The position numbers were made by a program, and so were the translations under genes. A model generated the notes under the pieces. The model was not told where the DNA came from. It ran no database searches and saw only the letters and a list, made by a program, of their open reading frames with translations. A stretch of DNA of 64,000 bases from Paenibacillus_E violae (GTDB taxonomy: Bacteria; Bacillota; Bacilli; Paenibacillales; NBRC-103111): assembly GCF_032461945.1 (NCBI RefSeq), contig NZ_JAWCUD010000003.1:434001-498000 (forward strand). Direction: 5' to 3'. Positions 1 through 8,884 of this stretch are shown piece by piece. The first letter of the stretch is position 1. Every line of letters begins with the position of its first letter.

Positions 1-4
1 AAAA

Positions 5-33
5 TAAAAAAAGCCGCATCACATGCGACTTTT
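5..33 (-). terminator. Intrinsic terminator after the S-layer protein gene
   Basis: An 8-bp stem (12-19 with 23-30, one G-U pair) with a 3-base loop is followed on the minus strand by a run of seven T. It lies about 55 bp beyond the stop codon of the S-layer-homology protein gene. A shorter T run on the other side means it may also stop transcription arriving from the left. Confidence 0.75.
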
Positions 34-86
34 CATATAACCATATTCTTCTTTTTCCCTACCTTGGACTGATTTCTTTGCTCGTT

Positions 87-3000
87 TTATTTGATAAAAT
101 GGACGTATTGCAGGAACCTTTTCAGTATAACTGCTGCCTGCGCCCTCGTTGCATACTCCGTCGGGGCAAAACGTCCGTCTTCCATCCCATTCATAATGCC
201 GTTTTCCGAAGCCCGGACTGCCGCCTCTTGCGCCCATGAAGAAATGGATTCTCGATCCGTGAAAGCGTCTAGGGGGATGCCCTTTTGCCCTTGTCCTCCG
301 CTACCAGTTCCATGGCTGGCCAAGGTTAAAGCGTTGGCGATCACAACGGCCATTTCTTCGCGGGTAATTGGGGCATTGGGAGCAAAAAGGCCCGCACCGA
401 TGCCGTTAACCAGGCCGCTAGCCACTGCCGCATTTACTGTAGATGCATACCATGCAGATGCAGGGACATCCGCAAAACGGGCACTGCCCCCGCTCTCCTT
501 TACGGATAGCCCTAGCCCGCGAACGAGCAAAGCTGAGAATTCCGCTCGTGTAATGGTTCCCTCTGGCGCGAAACGGTCGGCCGCCACACCGTTCACCAGC
601 AACTTGGACGCCAGATGCTCCACATCCGCTTTCGCCCAGTGATCGTTTAAGTCAGCGAACGTTCGTGCTTGCACATCTACAACCGTGTACATGCTGTTAT
701 GCGGCACATTCAAAATTGCTTCGTTTGTGCCATCTGAACCGGTTTCCATCTGTGCGGGAACGAAAACGACGGTGCCGCTTGCCGAGATATACTGAACGGC
801 AACCAAGTTACGGTTCATGTTCTCTCGGTCCAACTTAAGGGTCCGAATCGAGTACGTTCCGCCATAGTCGTGTACCTCCAATGTTTGCCCGTTTGCTTCC
901 GCCGTCACCTTGTAGTCAATAACGTCGGCGATAACAGCAAAACCTTGGGAAACGCCAATCCGATTAATCTCTTGGCGAACATTCTCACCGACCTGCACCT
1001 GTAGGATGTTCACGTTCATATCCGATACTTCCGTGTCGAGACGCTCTGCCAAACCGATCAGATCGATCGCGCTTATCCGCAGCTGATAGCTGGAATTGTT
1101 CAGCCTCACCTCGATAATTGCATTGGGATAAGCTTGGGCCATATCCGCGATCCAGTCAGCCGGAAACTGTGTTTGTACCGCTTGCTCCCGATTGCCAATA
1201 TTAATGCTGACTAACGGTTTCTTCGCATCTTTCAGGAGTTCCAGTACCCTCTCCCTTGTCCGTTCGGGGAGGATGACCTGTTCGACCACCATGCCGTCTG
1301 AACGTGTGATTCTTTTGATGTCGGAAGGATCGACAAGAGCGGTAATCCCGCCGTTTATATTTATTTTTACAGTCGTCACATTTGTCACAGTCGTCCCCAA
1401 TGTAATCTGTCCATCGCCATTATCCGATGAAGACGGGAGTGAGATCCCAATAACAGTGATGGTTTTCACTGTTTCATTGCCTGCTTCATCTAAAGCATAT
1501 ACGGTATAGTCGCCGTTGGCTGTAATCGTGAATTGAGATACGGCCAAAATATCGGTTCCTTTCGTTCCACGAACAAAATCAGCCTCGCTAAGGCTTCCAG
1601 GCAGCCAACGGAGTTCCGACAGCGCATTTCCCGCAGCTACGCCGTACACGCTTGCGGTCACGCTGATCGCTTTACTTGCCGATCCGTTCGATGCAGCCGT
1701 CAGGGCAACATCGGGCGGTATCGCCACGATACGTATTCCGCTCGCGTCTGGTGCTACGTAATTCAGCGAAGCCGCAAGTCCGCTGGAGGTGCGAACGATG
1801 CTTGCACCGTTCGGGAGCTCCAATGAGGCAGCAACTTGAATTCCGTCAACATCCGCGAGACCAGCCGGAATTTCGTATTCAAATGTGAGTTTTGTCAATG
1901 CTGTACCGCGCTCTCCTGTATACGGGGCATATACCGTCTGATATACCGTCTGAGTGACGGAATCGTCTCCAATCATGATCGGAACGGCGGGTGTCCCGAT
2001 CACGGTTACTTCGTATCCGTAAAATAACGTAAAGCGAAGCGTCTCGCTTTCTCCATACAAATCATTGGCCGATGCGGTTAGCACCACCCCCACCCAAGAG
2101 GCTTCAAATACCGCCATTGCGTCGTGCAAACTGATAGTGGCTTCATCCAATCGAGTCTGAGATTGATTCTCCGCATCGTCAGCAATAGCCTGCGCTACAT
2201 CTATCGCGGTTTGCAGGGTAGCTCGGTCTCCTGCCGAAGTCTGCCCTACATCCGTACCTTCTGGATGATCTGTCAACGCCTGCTGCGCCGCCGTGATCGC
2301 CGCGCCCAGTGCTGTCGGAATGCCCGCTTGTATAACGGCGGCATTAAAGGCTTGAACTGCTAAGTTTAACTGGTTTACGGCGGTATCCAATTGATCCTGC
2401 GTGTAATTGCTCGCGTTATTGAGTATCTGCTGCGCCGCATTGGACGCTGTCTGTAGTGCGGTGCGCGTTGCCGCTGACGCCTGCCCCACGTTCATCCCCT
2501 CAGGATGATCCGTCAACGCCTGCTGCGCCGCCGTAATCGCTGCGCCCAGCGCTGTCGGAATTCCCGCTTGTATAACGGCGGCATTAAACACTTGAACTGC
2601 TGAGTTTAACTGGTTAACGGCCGTATCCAGTTGATCCTGCGTGTAATTGCCCGCGTTATCAAGTATTTGCTGCGCTGCATTAGATGCAGTCTGCAGTGCG
2701 GTGCGTGCTACTGCAGAAGTCTGCCCTACATCCGTACCTTCTTGATGATCCGTCAACGCCTGCTGTACCGCCATAATCGCCGCGCCCAGTGCTGTCGGAA
2801 TGCCCGCTTGTATAACGGCGGCATTAAACACTTGAACTGCTGAGTTTAACTGGTTAACGGCCGTATCCAGTTGATTTTGCGTGTAATTGCCCGCGTTATC
2901 AAGTATCTGCTGCGCTGCATTAGATGCAGTCTGCAGTGCGGTGCGCGCTACTGCCGAAGTCTGCCCCACATCCGTACCTTCTGGATGATTCGTCAACGCC

Positions 3001-4718
3001 TGCTGCGCCGCCGTGATCGCCGCGCTCAGCGCCGTCGGAATGCCCGCTTGTATTATGGCGGCATTAAACACTTGAACCGCTGAGTTTAACTGGTTAACGG
3101 CCGTATCCAATTGATCCTGCGTGTAATTGCCCGCGTTATCAAGTATCTGCTGCGCTGCATTAGATGCAGTCTGCAGTGCGGTGCGCGCTACTGCAGAAGT
3201 CTGCCCCACATCCGTACCTTCTGGATGATTCGTCAACGCCTGCTGCGAAGCTGTAATCGCCGCGCTCAGCGCTGTCGGAATGCCCGCTTGTATAACGGCG
3301 GCATTAAACACTTGAACTGCTAAGTTTAACTGGTTAACAGCTGTATCCAGTTGATCCTGCGTGTAATTGCCCGCGTTATCGAGTATCTGCTGTGCCGCAT
3401 TGAATGCAGTCTGCAGTGAGCTGCGCGCTCCCGCTGACGCCTGCCCCACGTTCACCCCTTGCGGATGATCCGTCAACGCCTGCTGCGCCGACGTGATCGC
3501 CGCGCTCAGCGCTGTAGGATTGCCGGCTGAGATAATCACGTCTTCGAATGTATCTATCGCCATTTCCAAATGTGCCACAGCCACATCTAATTCATCTTGA
3601 AGATATTGGGCGGCTTGATTGAAAATTTGCTGGGCTGCAGTGATCGCGTTTTGCAAAGCGCTGCGGTCTGCCGCCGAAGTTTGTCCCACGTTTACCCCTT
3701 GCGGATGATTTGTCATCGCCTGCTGCGCCGCCGTGATCGCCGCCGCCAACGCTGCGGGATTGCCGGCTTGGATAATTTCCGCATTGAATGCCGCAATTGA
3801 AGAAGTCAGAGGTATTGCGGCGTTTGCCAGGTCGGAGGCGGTGGTCGCATTCCCGATTCCGTCGATAAAAAGCTTAGCTGTGTCATTGGCTGCAGACAAG
3901 ATGTTGTAGGTATTGGCAGGTACTTGTCCTACTCCGGTGCCCGCCAGATGACTTTTCAACAACGACTTGGCGCTAGCGACCGCTTGAAACAACGCAGTTC
4001 CGTCCACAAACGTATGTCCGTTGCTTGACGCATAAGCAGATACGGGGGAATTCGCAATTCCGAATATTTTCAGATTGCCTGGATTGCCTGCAAATACGCC
4101 TGTCCCAAAAGTTGTTGCATCGCCTAATACCGTTATGCTTGTCAAGTTGTTGTTATAAAATGAGCTGCTGTCGACTTTCGTTACGCCTGCTGGGATGACT
4201 AGTTTCGTAATGTGATTAGTGTCGAAAGCTCCACCGTTAATCGTCTTCAAATTTTCCGATAATTTAATCGATGTCAAATTATTCATATAAAAAGAGTAGT
4301 TGCCAATCATCGTCACACTATCTGGAAATACGACGGAAGTTAATGGATTGTTTTCGAATGCGCTGGCGCCGATTGTTAACAAGCTGTCGGGAAGGTCTAT
4401 GGAAGTGAGGCTAGTATAACGGAATCCATACGTTTGAATGACCTTCACGCTGCTCGGAATCACGACGCTCGTAATTTTGGGTTTGCCCGTACCATACGTA
4501 TCAAATGCTGATCTCCCGATCTCGGTTACCGTCGTACCCGCATACGCAGCGGGAATAACCACGTTCAGATCCGTGCCCTTGTAGTCTGTAACCGTCGCAC
4601 CATTGGAACCGACTGTAAAAGTAAAATCGCTCTCAGCTGCATACACAGGTCGAATCTGCGAAAATGAAGTCCCAAACACAAATAATACAATGAATAGGGA
4701 TAAGACTAATTTTTTCAT
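87..4718 (-). CDS. S-layer-anchored surface protein with BspA-type LRRs and FIVAR-like repeats
   Basis: Predicted 1543-residue secreted, cell-wall-bound protein. A signal peptide (MKKLVLSLF..., cleaved near VYAAES) is followed by BspA-like leucine-rich repeats (about residues 30-230, motifs such as LTSIDLPDSLLTIGASAF). Eight helical FIVAR-like repeats of 80 residues follow (about 238-876), then an Ig-like and threonine-rich middle. Three SLH domains close the protein (about 1350-1543, motifs FADLNDHWA, FADVPASAWY, FTDRESISSWA). SLH domains bind pyruvylated wall polymer, so the protein should be displayed on the cell surface. LRR_5 and FIVAR regions are usually binding or spacer modules, and no catalytic domain is visible. 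The frame is open 37 codons further upstream, but the start at 4718 has AAGGAG at the right distance and begins the signal peptide. The ligand is unknown. Confidence 0.9.
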   Translation of the reverse strand: MKKLVLSLFIVLFVFGTSFSQIRPVYAAESDFTFTVGSNGATVTDYKGTDLNVVIPAAYAGTTVTEIGRSAFDTYGTGKPKITSVVIPSSVKVIQTYGFRYTSLTSIDLPDSLLTIGASAFENNPLTSVVFPDSVTMIGNYSFYMNNLTSIKLSENLKTINGGAFDTNHITKLVIPAGVTKVDSSSFYNNNLTSITVLGDATTFGTGVFAGNPGNLKIFGIANSPVSAYASSNGHTFVDGTALFQAVASAKSLLKSHLAGTGVGQVPANTYNILSAANDTAKLFIDGIGNATTASDLANAAIPLTSSIAAFNAEIIQAGNPAALAAAITAAQQAMTNHPQGVNVGQTSAADRSALQNAITAAQQIFNQAAQYLQDELDVAVAHLEMAIDTFEDVIISAGNPTALSAAITSAQQALTDHPQGVNVGQASAGARSSLQTAFNAAQQILDNAGNYTQDQLDTAVNQLNLAVQVFNAAVIQAGIPTALSAAITASQQALTNHPEGTDVGQTSAVARTALQTASNAAQQILDNAGNYTQDQLDTAVNQLNSAVQVFNAAIIQAGIPTALSAAITAAQQALTNHPEGTDVGQTSAVARTALQTASNAAQQILDNAGNYTQNQLDTAVNQLNSAVQVFNAAVIQAGIPTALGAAIMAVQQALTDHQEGTDVGQTSAVARTALQTASNAAQQILDNAGNYTQDQLDTAVNQLNSAVQVFNAAVIQAGIPTALGAAITAAQQALTDHPEGMNVGQASAATRTALQTASNAAQQILNNASNYTQDQLDTAVNQLNLAVQAFNAAVIQAGIPTALGAAITAAQQALTDHPEGTDVGQTSAGDRATLQTAIDVAQAIADDAENQSQTRLDEATISLHDAMAVFEASWVGVVLTASANDLYGESETLRFTLFYGYEVTVIGTPAVPIMIGDDSVTQTVYQTVYAPYTGERGTALTKLTFEYEIPAGLADVDGIQVAASLELPNGASIVRTSSGLAASLNYVAPDASGIRIVAIPPDVALTAASNGSASKAISVTASVYGVAAGNALSELRWLPGSLSEADFVRGTKGTDILAVSQFTITANGDYTVYALDEAGNETVKTITVIGISLPSSSDNGDGQITLGTTVTNVTTVKININGGITALVDPSDIKRITRSDGMVVEQVILPERTRERVLELLKDAKKPLVSINIGNREQAVQTQFPADWIADMAQAYPNAIIEVRLNNSSYQLRISAIDLIGLAERLDTEVSDMNVNILQVQVGENVRQEINRIGVSQGFAVIADVIDYKVTAEANGQTLEVHDYGGTYSIRTLKLDRENMNRNLVAVQYISASGTVVFVPAQMETGSDGTNEAILNVPHNSMYTVVDVQARTFADLNDHWAKADVEHLASKLLVNGVAADRFAPEGTITRAEFSALLVRGLGLSVKESGGSARFADVPASAWYASTVNAAVASGLVNGIGAGLFAPNAPITREEMAVVIANALTLASHGTGSGGQGQKGIPLDAFTDRESISSWAQEAAVRASENGIMNGMEDGRFAPTEYATRAQAAVILKRFLQYVHFIK
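2100..4005 (-). repeat. Eight tandem 240-bp FIVAR-like coding repeats
   Basis: About 7.9 direct repeats of 240 bp inside the surface-protein gene encode 80-residue units of the form ALxAAITAAQQAL...GNYTQDQLDTAVNQL...AVIQAGIPT. The central units (about 2400-3400) are nearly identical in DNA. The outermost N-terminal unit (about 3770-4005) is strongly diverged, and the last unit (about 2100-2330) is moderately diverged. This is the pattern expected from recent unit duplication in the middle of an old array. It explains several apparent open frames on the opposite strand that repeat every 240 bp. Confidence 0.92.
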
Positions 4719-4774
4719 GGTTTGCTCCTTTAATATAACGGTTTCTGCAACTAGACGTTCGCTATAATTCATTG

Positions 4775-4804
4775 TAATGAAAGCTAATGAAAGAATAATG
4801 AAAG
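4775..4804. promoter_or_regulatory. Three helically phased direct repeats TAATGAAAG
   Basis: TAATGAAAG occurs at 4775-4783, 4785-4793 and 4796-4804, with periods of 10 and 11 bp. On the minus strand the unit reads CTTTCATTA. It lies 57-86 bp upstream of the surface-protein start and 120-150 bp upstream of the divergent ATP-grasp gene. One-turn spacing of short direct repeats is typical of OmpR/PhoB-type response-regulator sites. Which regulator binds is unknown, and none of that type is encoded in the window. Confidence 0.5.
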
Positions 4805-4863
4805 AATCATACGATTTCGCTGTCATCACTTCAATGAAGCACTGATCTTTACAATTGATTTTC

Positions 4864-4892
4864 TTGAAAACATGGAAATGTCAGGATAAAAT
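4864..4892 (+). promoter_or_regulatory. Sigma-A-type promoter of the ATP-grasp/hydrolase operon
   Basis: TTGAAA (4864-4869), a 17-bp spacer and TAAAAT (4887-4892) lie 33 bp before the ATP-grasp start codon. A GGAGGG ribosome-binding site follows at 4911-4916. Confidence 0.65.
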
Positions 4893-4924
4893 TTTAGATA
4901 ATAGGAGTCAGGAGGGACAAATAA

Positions 4925-6112
4925 ATGAACTTTATTTTCTTTTCGCCAAATTATCCAAATTACTGCACGGAATTTTGCTTTCAATTGAAAAAATGCGGAG
5001 TGAATGTACTTGGCATTAGCGATGTGGATTATTACCTACTTGACGAGAAGCTGCAATATTCGCTAACTGAGTACATCAAAGTAGATCGTCTGGAAGATTA
5101 TGATGAGGTTCTGCGCGCGGTCGGTTACTATACCCATAAATATGGAAAAATTGATCGTTTCGAATCTCTTAACGAACATTGGCTAGAGCTTGATGCGCAC
5201 ATTCGAACGGATTTCAACATTTTCGGGACGAAGCTCGATTTCATTTCTAATTTGAAACAAAAATCGAAGATGGAAAAGTTTTTCAAAAAAAGCGGTGTCG
5301 AGTCCATACGTTCCATAACGAAATTCGATCGTGCGAAGGCAAAGAAATTCATTGCCAAAATCGGCTATCCCGTCGTTGTAAAACCGAATATAGGCGTGGG
5401 AGCGAACATGACTTACAAAATCGCGAACGAGTCGGAGCTTGAGCATTTCTTGCATACCAAACCGTCAGATGTCGAATTTATCATGCAAGAGCATATAGAC
5501 GGCGTACTGCAAACTTACGATGGTCTTGTCAACAAAGATGGTAAAATCCTATTTGCTGCAAGCCACGAATTTCCACATAGCATCATGGAATCTGTAAATG
5601 CTGGAAATCATTTTAGCTATTATTGTTTAAAGGAAGTAAGCGAGGAAATTGAGGAGGCCGGTAGAAAGATCATCCAAACCTATGGGATCAAAGAACGTTT
5701 TTTTCATCTTGAGTTTTTCAAATCCAATGTGGATGGAAATATTATTGCGCTTGAAGTCAATATGAGGCCGCCCGGTTCGTGGATGACGGATGCGATCAAT
5801 TATACTTACGATATCGATATCTACGAACTATGGGCGAATATGGTTGTTAACAATCAGGTAGAAGGACCTTTTGTCGGGAAGTATTATACCGGGTTTGCCA
5901 GCCACAAAAACCACCTCCCCTACGCCCATGGGCACGAAGAGATCATGCAGCGTTATCACCATGAAATTGTCAATCACTTCAGCATTGAGGATGTACAAAG
6001 CCAGTCAAGGGGAAATTATGCGTATCAATTTCGCTCAAAGAACTTTGATGAAGTGAAACGAATTGAAGCTTTTATCCATGCCGTAGAAAACAAAGTCGAG
6101 GTGTATGCATGA
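4925..6112 (+). CDS. ATP-grasp domain protein (carboxylate-amine/thiol ligase-like)
   Basis: 395-residue cytoplasmic protein. The N-terminal third looks like a pre-ATP-grasp domain (MNFIFFSPNYPNY...). The ATP-grasp core shows the ATP-binding lysine strand VVVKPNIGVGAN (about residues 150-165), MQEHIDG near 190, and a metal-binding strand ALEVNMRPPGSW near 275-285. Known relatives use ATP to activate a carboxylate as acyl-phosphate and join it to an amine or thiol; the substrate here cannot be read from the sequence. The stop overlaps the start of the next gene by four bases (ATGA), so ligase and hydrolase are translationally coupled and probably act on the same compound. No carrier protein, peptide precursor or transporter is adjacent. 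A resistance, storage-peptide or small-molecule conjugation role is equally possible. Confidence 0.82.
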   Translation: MNFIFFSPNYPNYCTEFCFQLKKCGVNVLGISDVDYYLLDEKLQYSLTEYIKVDRLEDYDEVLRAVGYYTHKYGKIDRFESLNEHWLELDAHIRTDFNIFGTKLDFISNLKQKSKMEKFFKKSGVESIRSITKFDRAKAKKFIAKIGYPVVVKPNIGVGANMTYKIANESELEHFLHTKPSDVEFIMQEHIDGVLQTYDGLVNKDGKILFAASHEFPHSIMESVNAGNHFSYYCLKEVSEEIEEAGRKIIQTYGIKERFFHLEFFKSNVDGNIIALEVNMRPPGSWMTDAINYTYDIDIYELWANMVVNNQVEGPFVGKYYTGFASHKNHLPYAHGHEEIMQRYHHEIVNHFSIEDVQSQSRGNYAYQFRSKNFDEVKRIEAFIHAVENKVEVYA

Positions 6113-6861
6113 AAGTAACCTATCACAAGGCATATAGTGACAGCTTGCAAAGGGACATGGAATACAAAACCTACGGACATCAAGGGAAGCCCGTTCTTGT
6201 TTTTCCCACCTCCTGCGGACGGTTTTATCAGTATGAAGATTCTGGTATGATCGGCACGTTGGAAAGTTACATTGAACAGGGGCAAATTCAAGTCTGGACA
6301 TGCGACAGCATTGATGAAGAGACATTTTATGCCAAGCACTCGTCGACCGATGAGAAAATGAAACGCTATGACCAATATGATGCCTATGTGAAAAACGAAC
6401 TCATACCTTCTATTCTGCATCAAAGCAAGGAGAGCAACGGAGGACAAACTCTGAAGATCCTGGCGACAGGATGTTCGCTGGGGGCTTATCATAGTGCCAA
6501 CATGTTTTTCCGGCATCCACAATATTTTGACAGTTTAATTGCTTTAAGCGGTTTGTATTCGACCAATCGATTTTTTGGAGAAGAGGTCCCTCCTTCAGCT
6601 TATTACCACTCCCCACTTCATTATTTAAAAAACTTGGAGGACGATTCCTATCTGAATCAATATAGGAACAGCCAAATCATCATTTGTACAGGCCAAGGCG
6701 CTTATGAAGATTTAATGCGATCGGAGACGCAGAAGCTCTTGGAAGTGCTGCAGGAGAAACACGTCCCAGCAAGCGTGGAATTTTGGGGGTACGATGTCAA
6801 TCATGATTGGTATTGGTGGAGGAAACAAATCCTTTACTACATGAATTGGTGCCTAAGTTAA
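6109..6861 (+). CDS. Alpha/beta-hydrolase, putative esterase-D-like serine hydrolase
   Basis: 250-residue cytoplasmic protein with no signal peptide. The nucleophile elbow is GCSLGAYHS (about residues 120-128), and the C-terminal histidine is in DVNHDWYWW near residue 232. Spacing and size fit the esterase-D/putative-esterase family. PVLVFPTSCGRFYQYED near residue 25 resembles the first strands and oxyanion region of that family. It overlaps the upstream ATP-grasp gene by four bases. Inference: it hydrolyses or transfers an ester or amide made by the ligase, or releases its product. A 12-bp stem-loop follows the stop codon. Confidence 0.8.
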   Translation: MKVTYHKAYSDSLQRDMEYKTYGHQGKPVLVFPTSCGRFYQYEDSGMIGTLESYIEQGQIQVWTCDSIDEETFYAKHSSTDEKMKRYDQYDAYVKNELIPSILHQSKESNGGQTLKILATGCSLGAYHSANMFFRHPQYFDSLIALSGLYSTNRFFGEEVPPSAYYHSPLHYLKNLEDDSYLNQYRNSQIIICTGQGAYEDLMRSETQKLLEVLQEKHVPASVEFWGYDVNHDWYWWRKQILYYMNWCLS

Positions 6862-6872
6862 CCCAGTAGTTA

Positions 6873-6902
6873 AACAGGCTGCCAATTTGCTGGCAGCCTG
6901 TT
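6873..6902. terminator. Stem-loop between convergent operons
   Basis: A perfect 12-bp stem (6873-6884 with 6891-6902) with a 6-base loop lies between the serine hydrolase (plus) and the last gene of operon A (minus). The T tract is weak on both sides, so it is a probable bidirectional terminator rather than a textbook one. Confidence 0.65.
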
Positions 6903-6937
6903 GTCGTTGTAATATAGTTCCTCATTATATTTTCCAA

Positions 6938-7999
6938 TTATAGCGAATTTTGTCTATGACATTCTTCCATAACGGCAATTTGTTGGCGCACTTGTGATGG
7001 TGTAATTTCGAGTTCTTTCCCATGTACAATCGTATTATAAATCATGTTATAGAAGTTTTGAGCCATCGAAGGGAATACATCTTTCCCCTGTTCGGCGGGG
7101 ATGTCCCAGCTCTCTTCGTACCACTTTAGTTGTTCCCGGCAGTACGCCGGCTCATTTTTTTCGTTGACCATAGGCGTTGTCACTAATTTCAGTTCTCCCG
7201 CTTCCTCCTGTTTAAAATATTTCCAGTCCAGATGGGTTGTGCTCCCTTTGATTCCGCCTCTAGTCCCTTGGACATTATAAGTGAAACTTGGATATGCGCA
7301 GCAGGAAGAAATTTCTATATCAATGACAGGACGCCCATGGCCATGCAGGATGACCTTTACGTAGTCCTCGGCGTCTCCAGCCGTATTCGCACGATCCATT
7401 ATAGAAGTGATATGGGGCATTTCCTCGCTACCAAAAAATTGGAGGGCTTGATCTACCGGATGTGGACCCGTATTTAAGAGATTGCCTCCATCATTAGCTT
7501 TTAAAGTCTGCCAATCCCATCTTCTTGCAAAATTGTTGTAAGCAATACTCACCTGAACCACTCGTCCAATCACGCCGGATTTAATAATTTCTTGCACTTG
7601 GCGATAAGCGGGTGCGTACCTGGACTGCTGAAAAATAGCAAGCAATTTCCCTGTTTTCTTGGCCGTATCAATCAAAATATCAACCTCATGTGCCGTTCTG
7701 GCAAGCGGTTTCTCAGACAATACATGAAATCCGCTTTCCATAATTTCTTTAGAAATCGTGAAATGAAAATGGCTGGGCGATGCATTTATGATTAAATCTA
7801 GATCATTTCGCTTAAACAGATCTTTGTAATCACGGTACACATCACAATTCAGCTCTTTTTTGGCTCTTTCCAGCCGCTCTTCCAGCATGTCAGCTACTGC
7901 AACAATTTCATATTGCTCCTTCATCTGACTTAAAGAATTGGCATGTATATCACGACCGCTGCGCCCTTGTCCTATGATGGCAACTCTAATCTTTTTCAT
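6938..7999 (-). CDS. Gfo/Idh/MocA family NAD(P)-dependent oxidoreductase
   Basis: 353 residues. The N-terminal Rossmann fold begins VAIIGQGRSGRDIH (residues 6-19), and the catalytic-lysine motif SEKPLA lies near residue 95-100. The C-terminal domain holds NTGPHPVDQAL near residue 178, where the family's active-site histidine is expected. Family members oxidise or reduce a hydroxyl of a sugar, inositol or sugar acid with NAD(P). It is the last gene of operon A and overlaps the isomerase gene by four bases. A second, diverged family member opens the same operon, so two steps on one compound (oxidation, then reduction after an intermediate change) are plausible. Substrate unknown. Confidence 0.88.
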   Translation of the reverse strand: MKKIRVAIIGQGRSGRDIHANSLSQMKEQYEIVAVADMLEERLERAKKELNCDVYRDYKDLFKRNDLDLIINASPSHFHFTISKEIMESGFHVLSEKPLARTAHEVDILIDTAKKTGKLLAIFQQSRYAPAYRQVQEIIKSGVIGRVVQVSIAYNNFARRWDWQTLKANDGGNLLNTGPHPVDQALQFFGSEEMPHITSIMDRANTAGDAEDYVKVILHGHGRPVIDIEISSCCAYPSFTYNVQGTRGGIKGSTTHLDWKYFKQEEAGELKLVTTPMVNEKNEPAYCREQLKWYEESWDIPAEQGKDVFPSMAQNFYNMIYNTIVHGKELEITPSQVRQQIAVMEECHRQNSL

Positions 8000-8823
8000 A
8001 TCGTTACCTCCGATATTAATTTGCGCATATATTGCACATACTGGGGAAACGCAATCTCCGGGTTTTCCAATTCAGGATGCCATTTTTTCTCCCATTCTAA
8101 GGTGAAATAGCCTTGATAACCTTCACGGTTTAATAACTTGTAGATGCCTTTCAGCGGTATATCTCCTTCTCCGGTTAAACAGTATCGGAAATCTCCTCCT
8201 CCGTTTTCTCCGGCACGTGAATCTTTCACATGTGTGTACTCGATCCATTGCCCCAGTGTCTTCCAGGTTTCCTCCGGTTGCTCTCCCACCATGCGGTAAG
8301 GATGATGCACATCCCACAGTACCCCGACGGTTTCCGTATCCACCTGCTCCAACACCTTTTTCATATTCACGCATGAAATCCAATCATCATGTGTTTCAAT
8401 TAAAAGCTTAACACCGTGCGCCTTTGCGACTTTTGCCATTTCGCTTACATGCTGAGCAACCTTCTCAACAGCCGTTTCCCGGCTAACACCATCGCTAATT
8501 TTACCCCCAAACACACGAATGTAGCGTGTTCCGAAAATACGGCAAAGCTTTGAGAATTCGGTGATCTCCTGCATATTCTTTTCAAAGTTTTCAGCTGAGA
8601 ATAAATGGACGGAGCTGGAAAAGCAAGATACATGCAAACCGGCATCCGTGATTTTACGAAGTGTTTGGTCAACCTGCTCGGAAAACTCCGGAAGCTTGTA
8701 AATATTCATTTCACCGGTCAAGCCTCTAAAATCAATTGCGTCAAATCCATATTCGGTCGCGTTGGCAATAATTTTATCTAAGGGCCACTCCGGGCACCCT
8801 AACGTGGTAAAAGATAGTTTCAT
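7996..8823 (-). CDS. Sugar phosphate isomerase/epimerase-like TIM-barrel protein
   Basis: 275 residues of the AP-endonuclease-2-like TIM barrel family (IolE/IolH, xylose-isomerase-like). Metal-ligand-type motifs are visible: LIETHDDW (near residue 140), VLWDVHHPYR (near 168), TLEWEKKWHPE (near 248). Family members isomerise, epimerise or dehydrate keto-sugars or inosose using a divalent metal. It lies between the PhyH-like gene and an overlapping Gfo/Idh/MocA oxidoreductase, a common pairing in inositol-like catabolic routes. The start at 8823 begins MKLSFTTLGCPEW, the usual N terminus of the family. Confidence 0.85.
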   Translation of the reverse strand: MKLSFTTLGCPEWPLDKIIANATEYGFDAIDFRGLTGEMNIYKLPEFSEQVDQTLRKITDAGLHVSCFSSSVHLFSAENFEKNMQEITEFSKLCRIFGTRYIRVFGGKISDGVSRETAVEKVAQHVSEMAKVAKAHGVKLLIETHDDWISCVNMKKVLEQVDTETVGVLWDVHHPYRMVGEQPEETWKTLGQWIEYTHVKDSRAGENGGGDFRYCLTGEGDIPLKGIYKLLNREGYQGYFTLEWEKKWHPELENPEIAFPQYVQYMRKLISEVTI

Positions 8824-8884
8824 ATAGGTTCACTCCAATTTGTTAACATATTTTAGACTCATTTTCCCATCATATTGTCAGCTA

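Noticed and set aside
2124..3800. Several plus-strand open frames recurring every 240 bp opposite the surface-protein gene
   Set aside because: They are antisense copies of the same coding repeat, Arg/Cys-rich in composition and without ribosome-binding sites.
2100..4005. Possible CRISPR array or satellite
   Set aside because: Unit length is 240 bp with no spacers, and the repeat is in frame within one protein.
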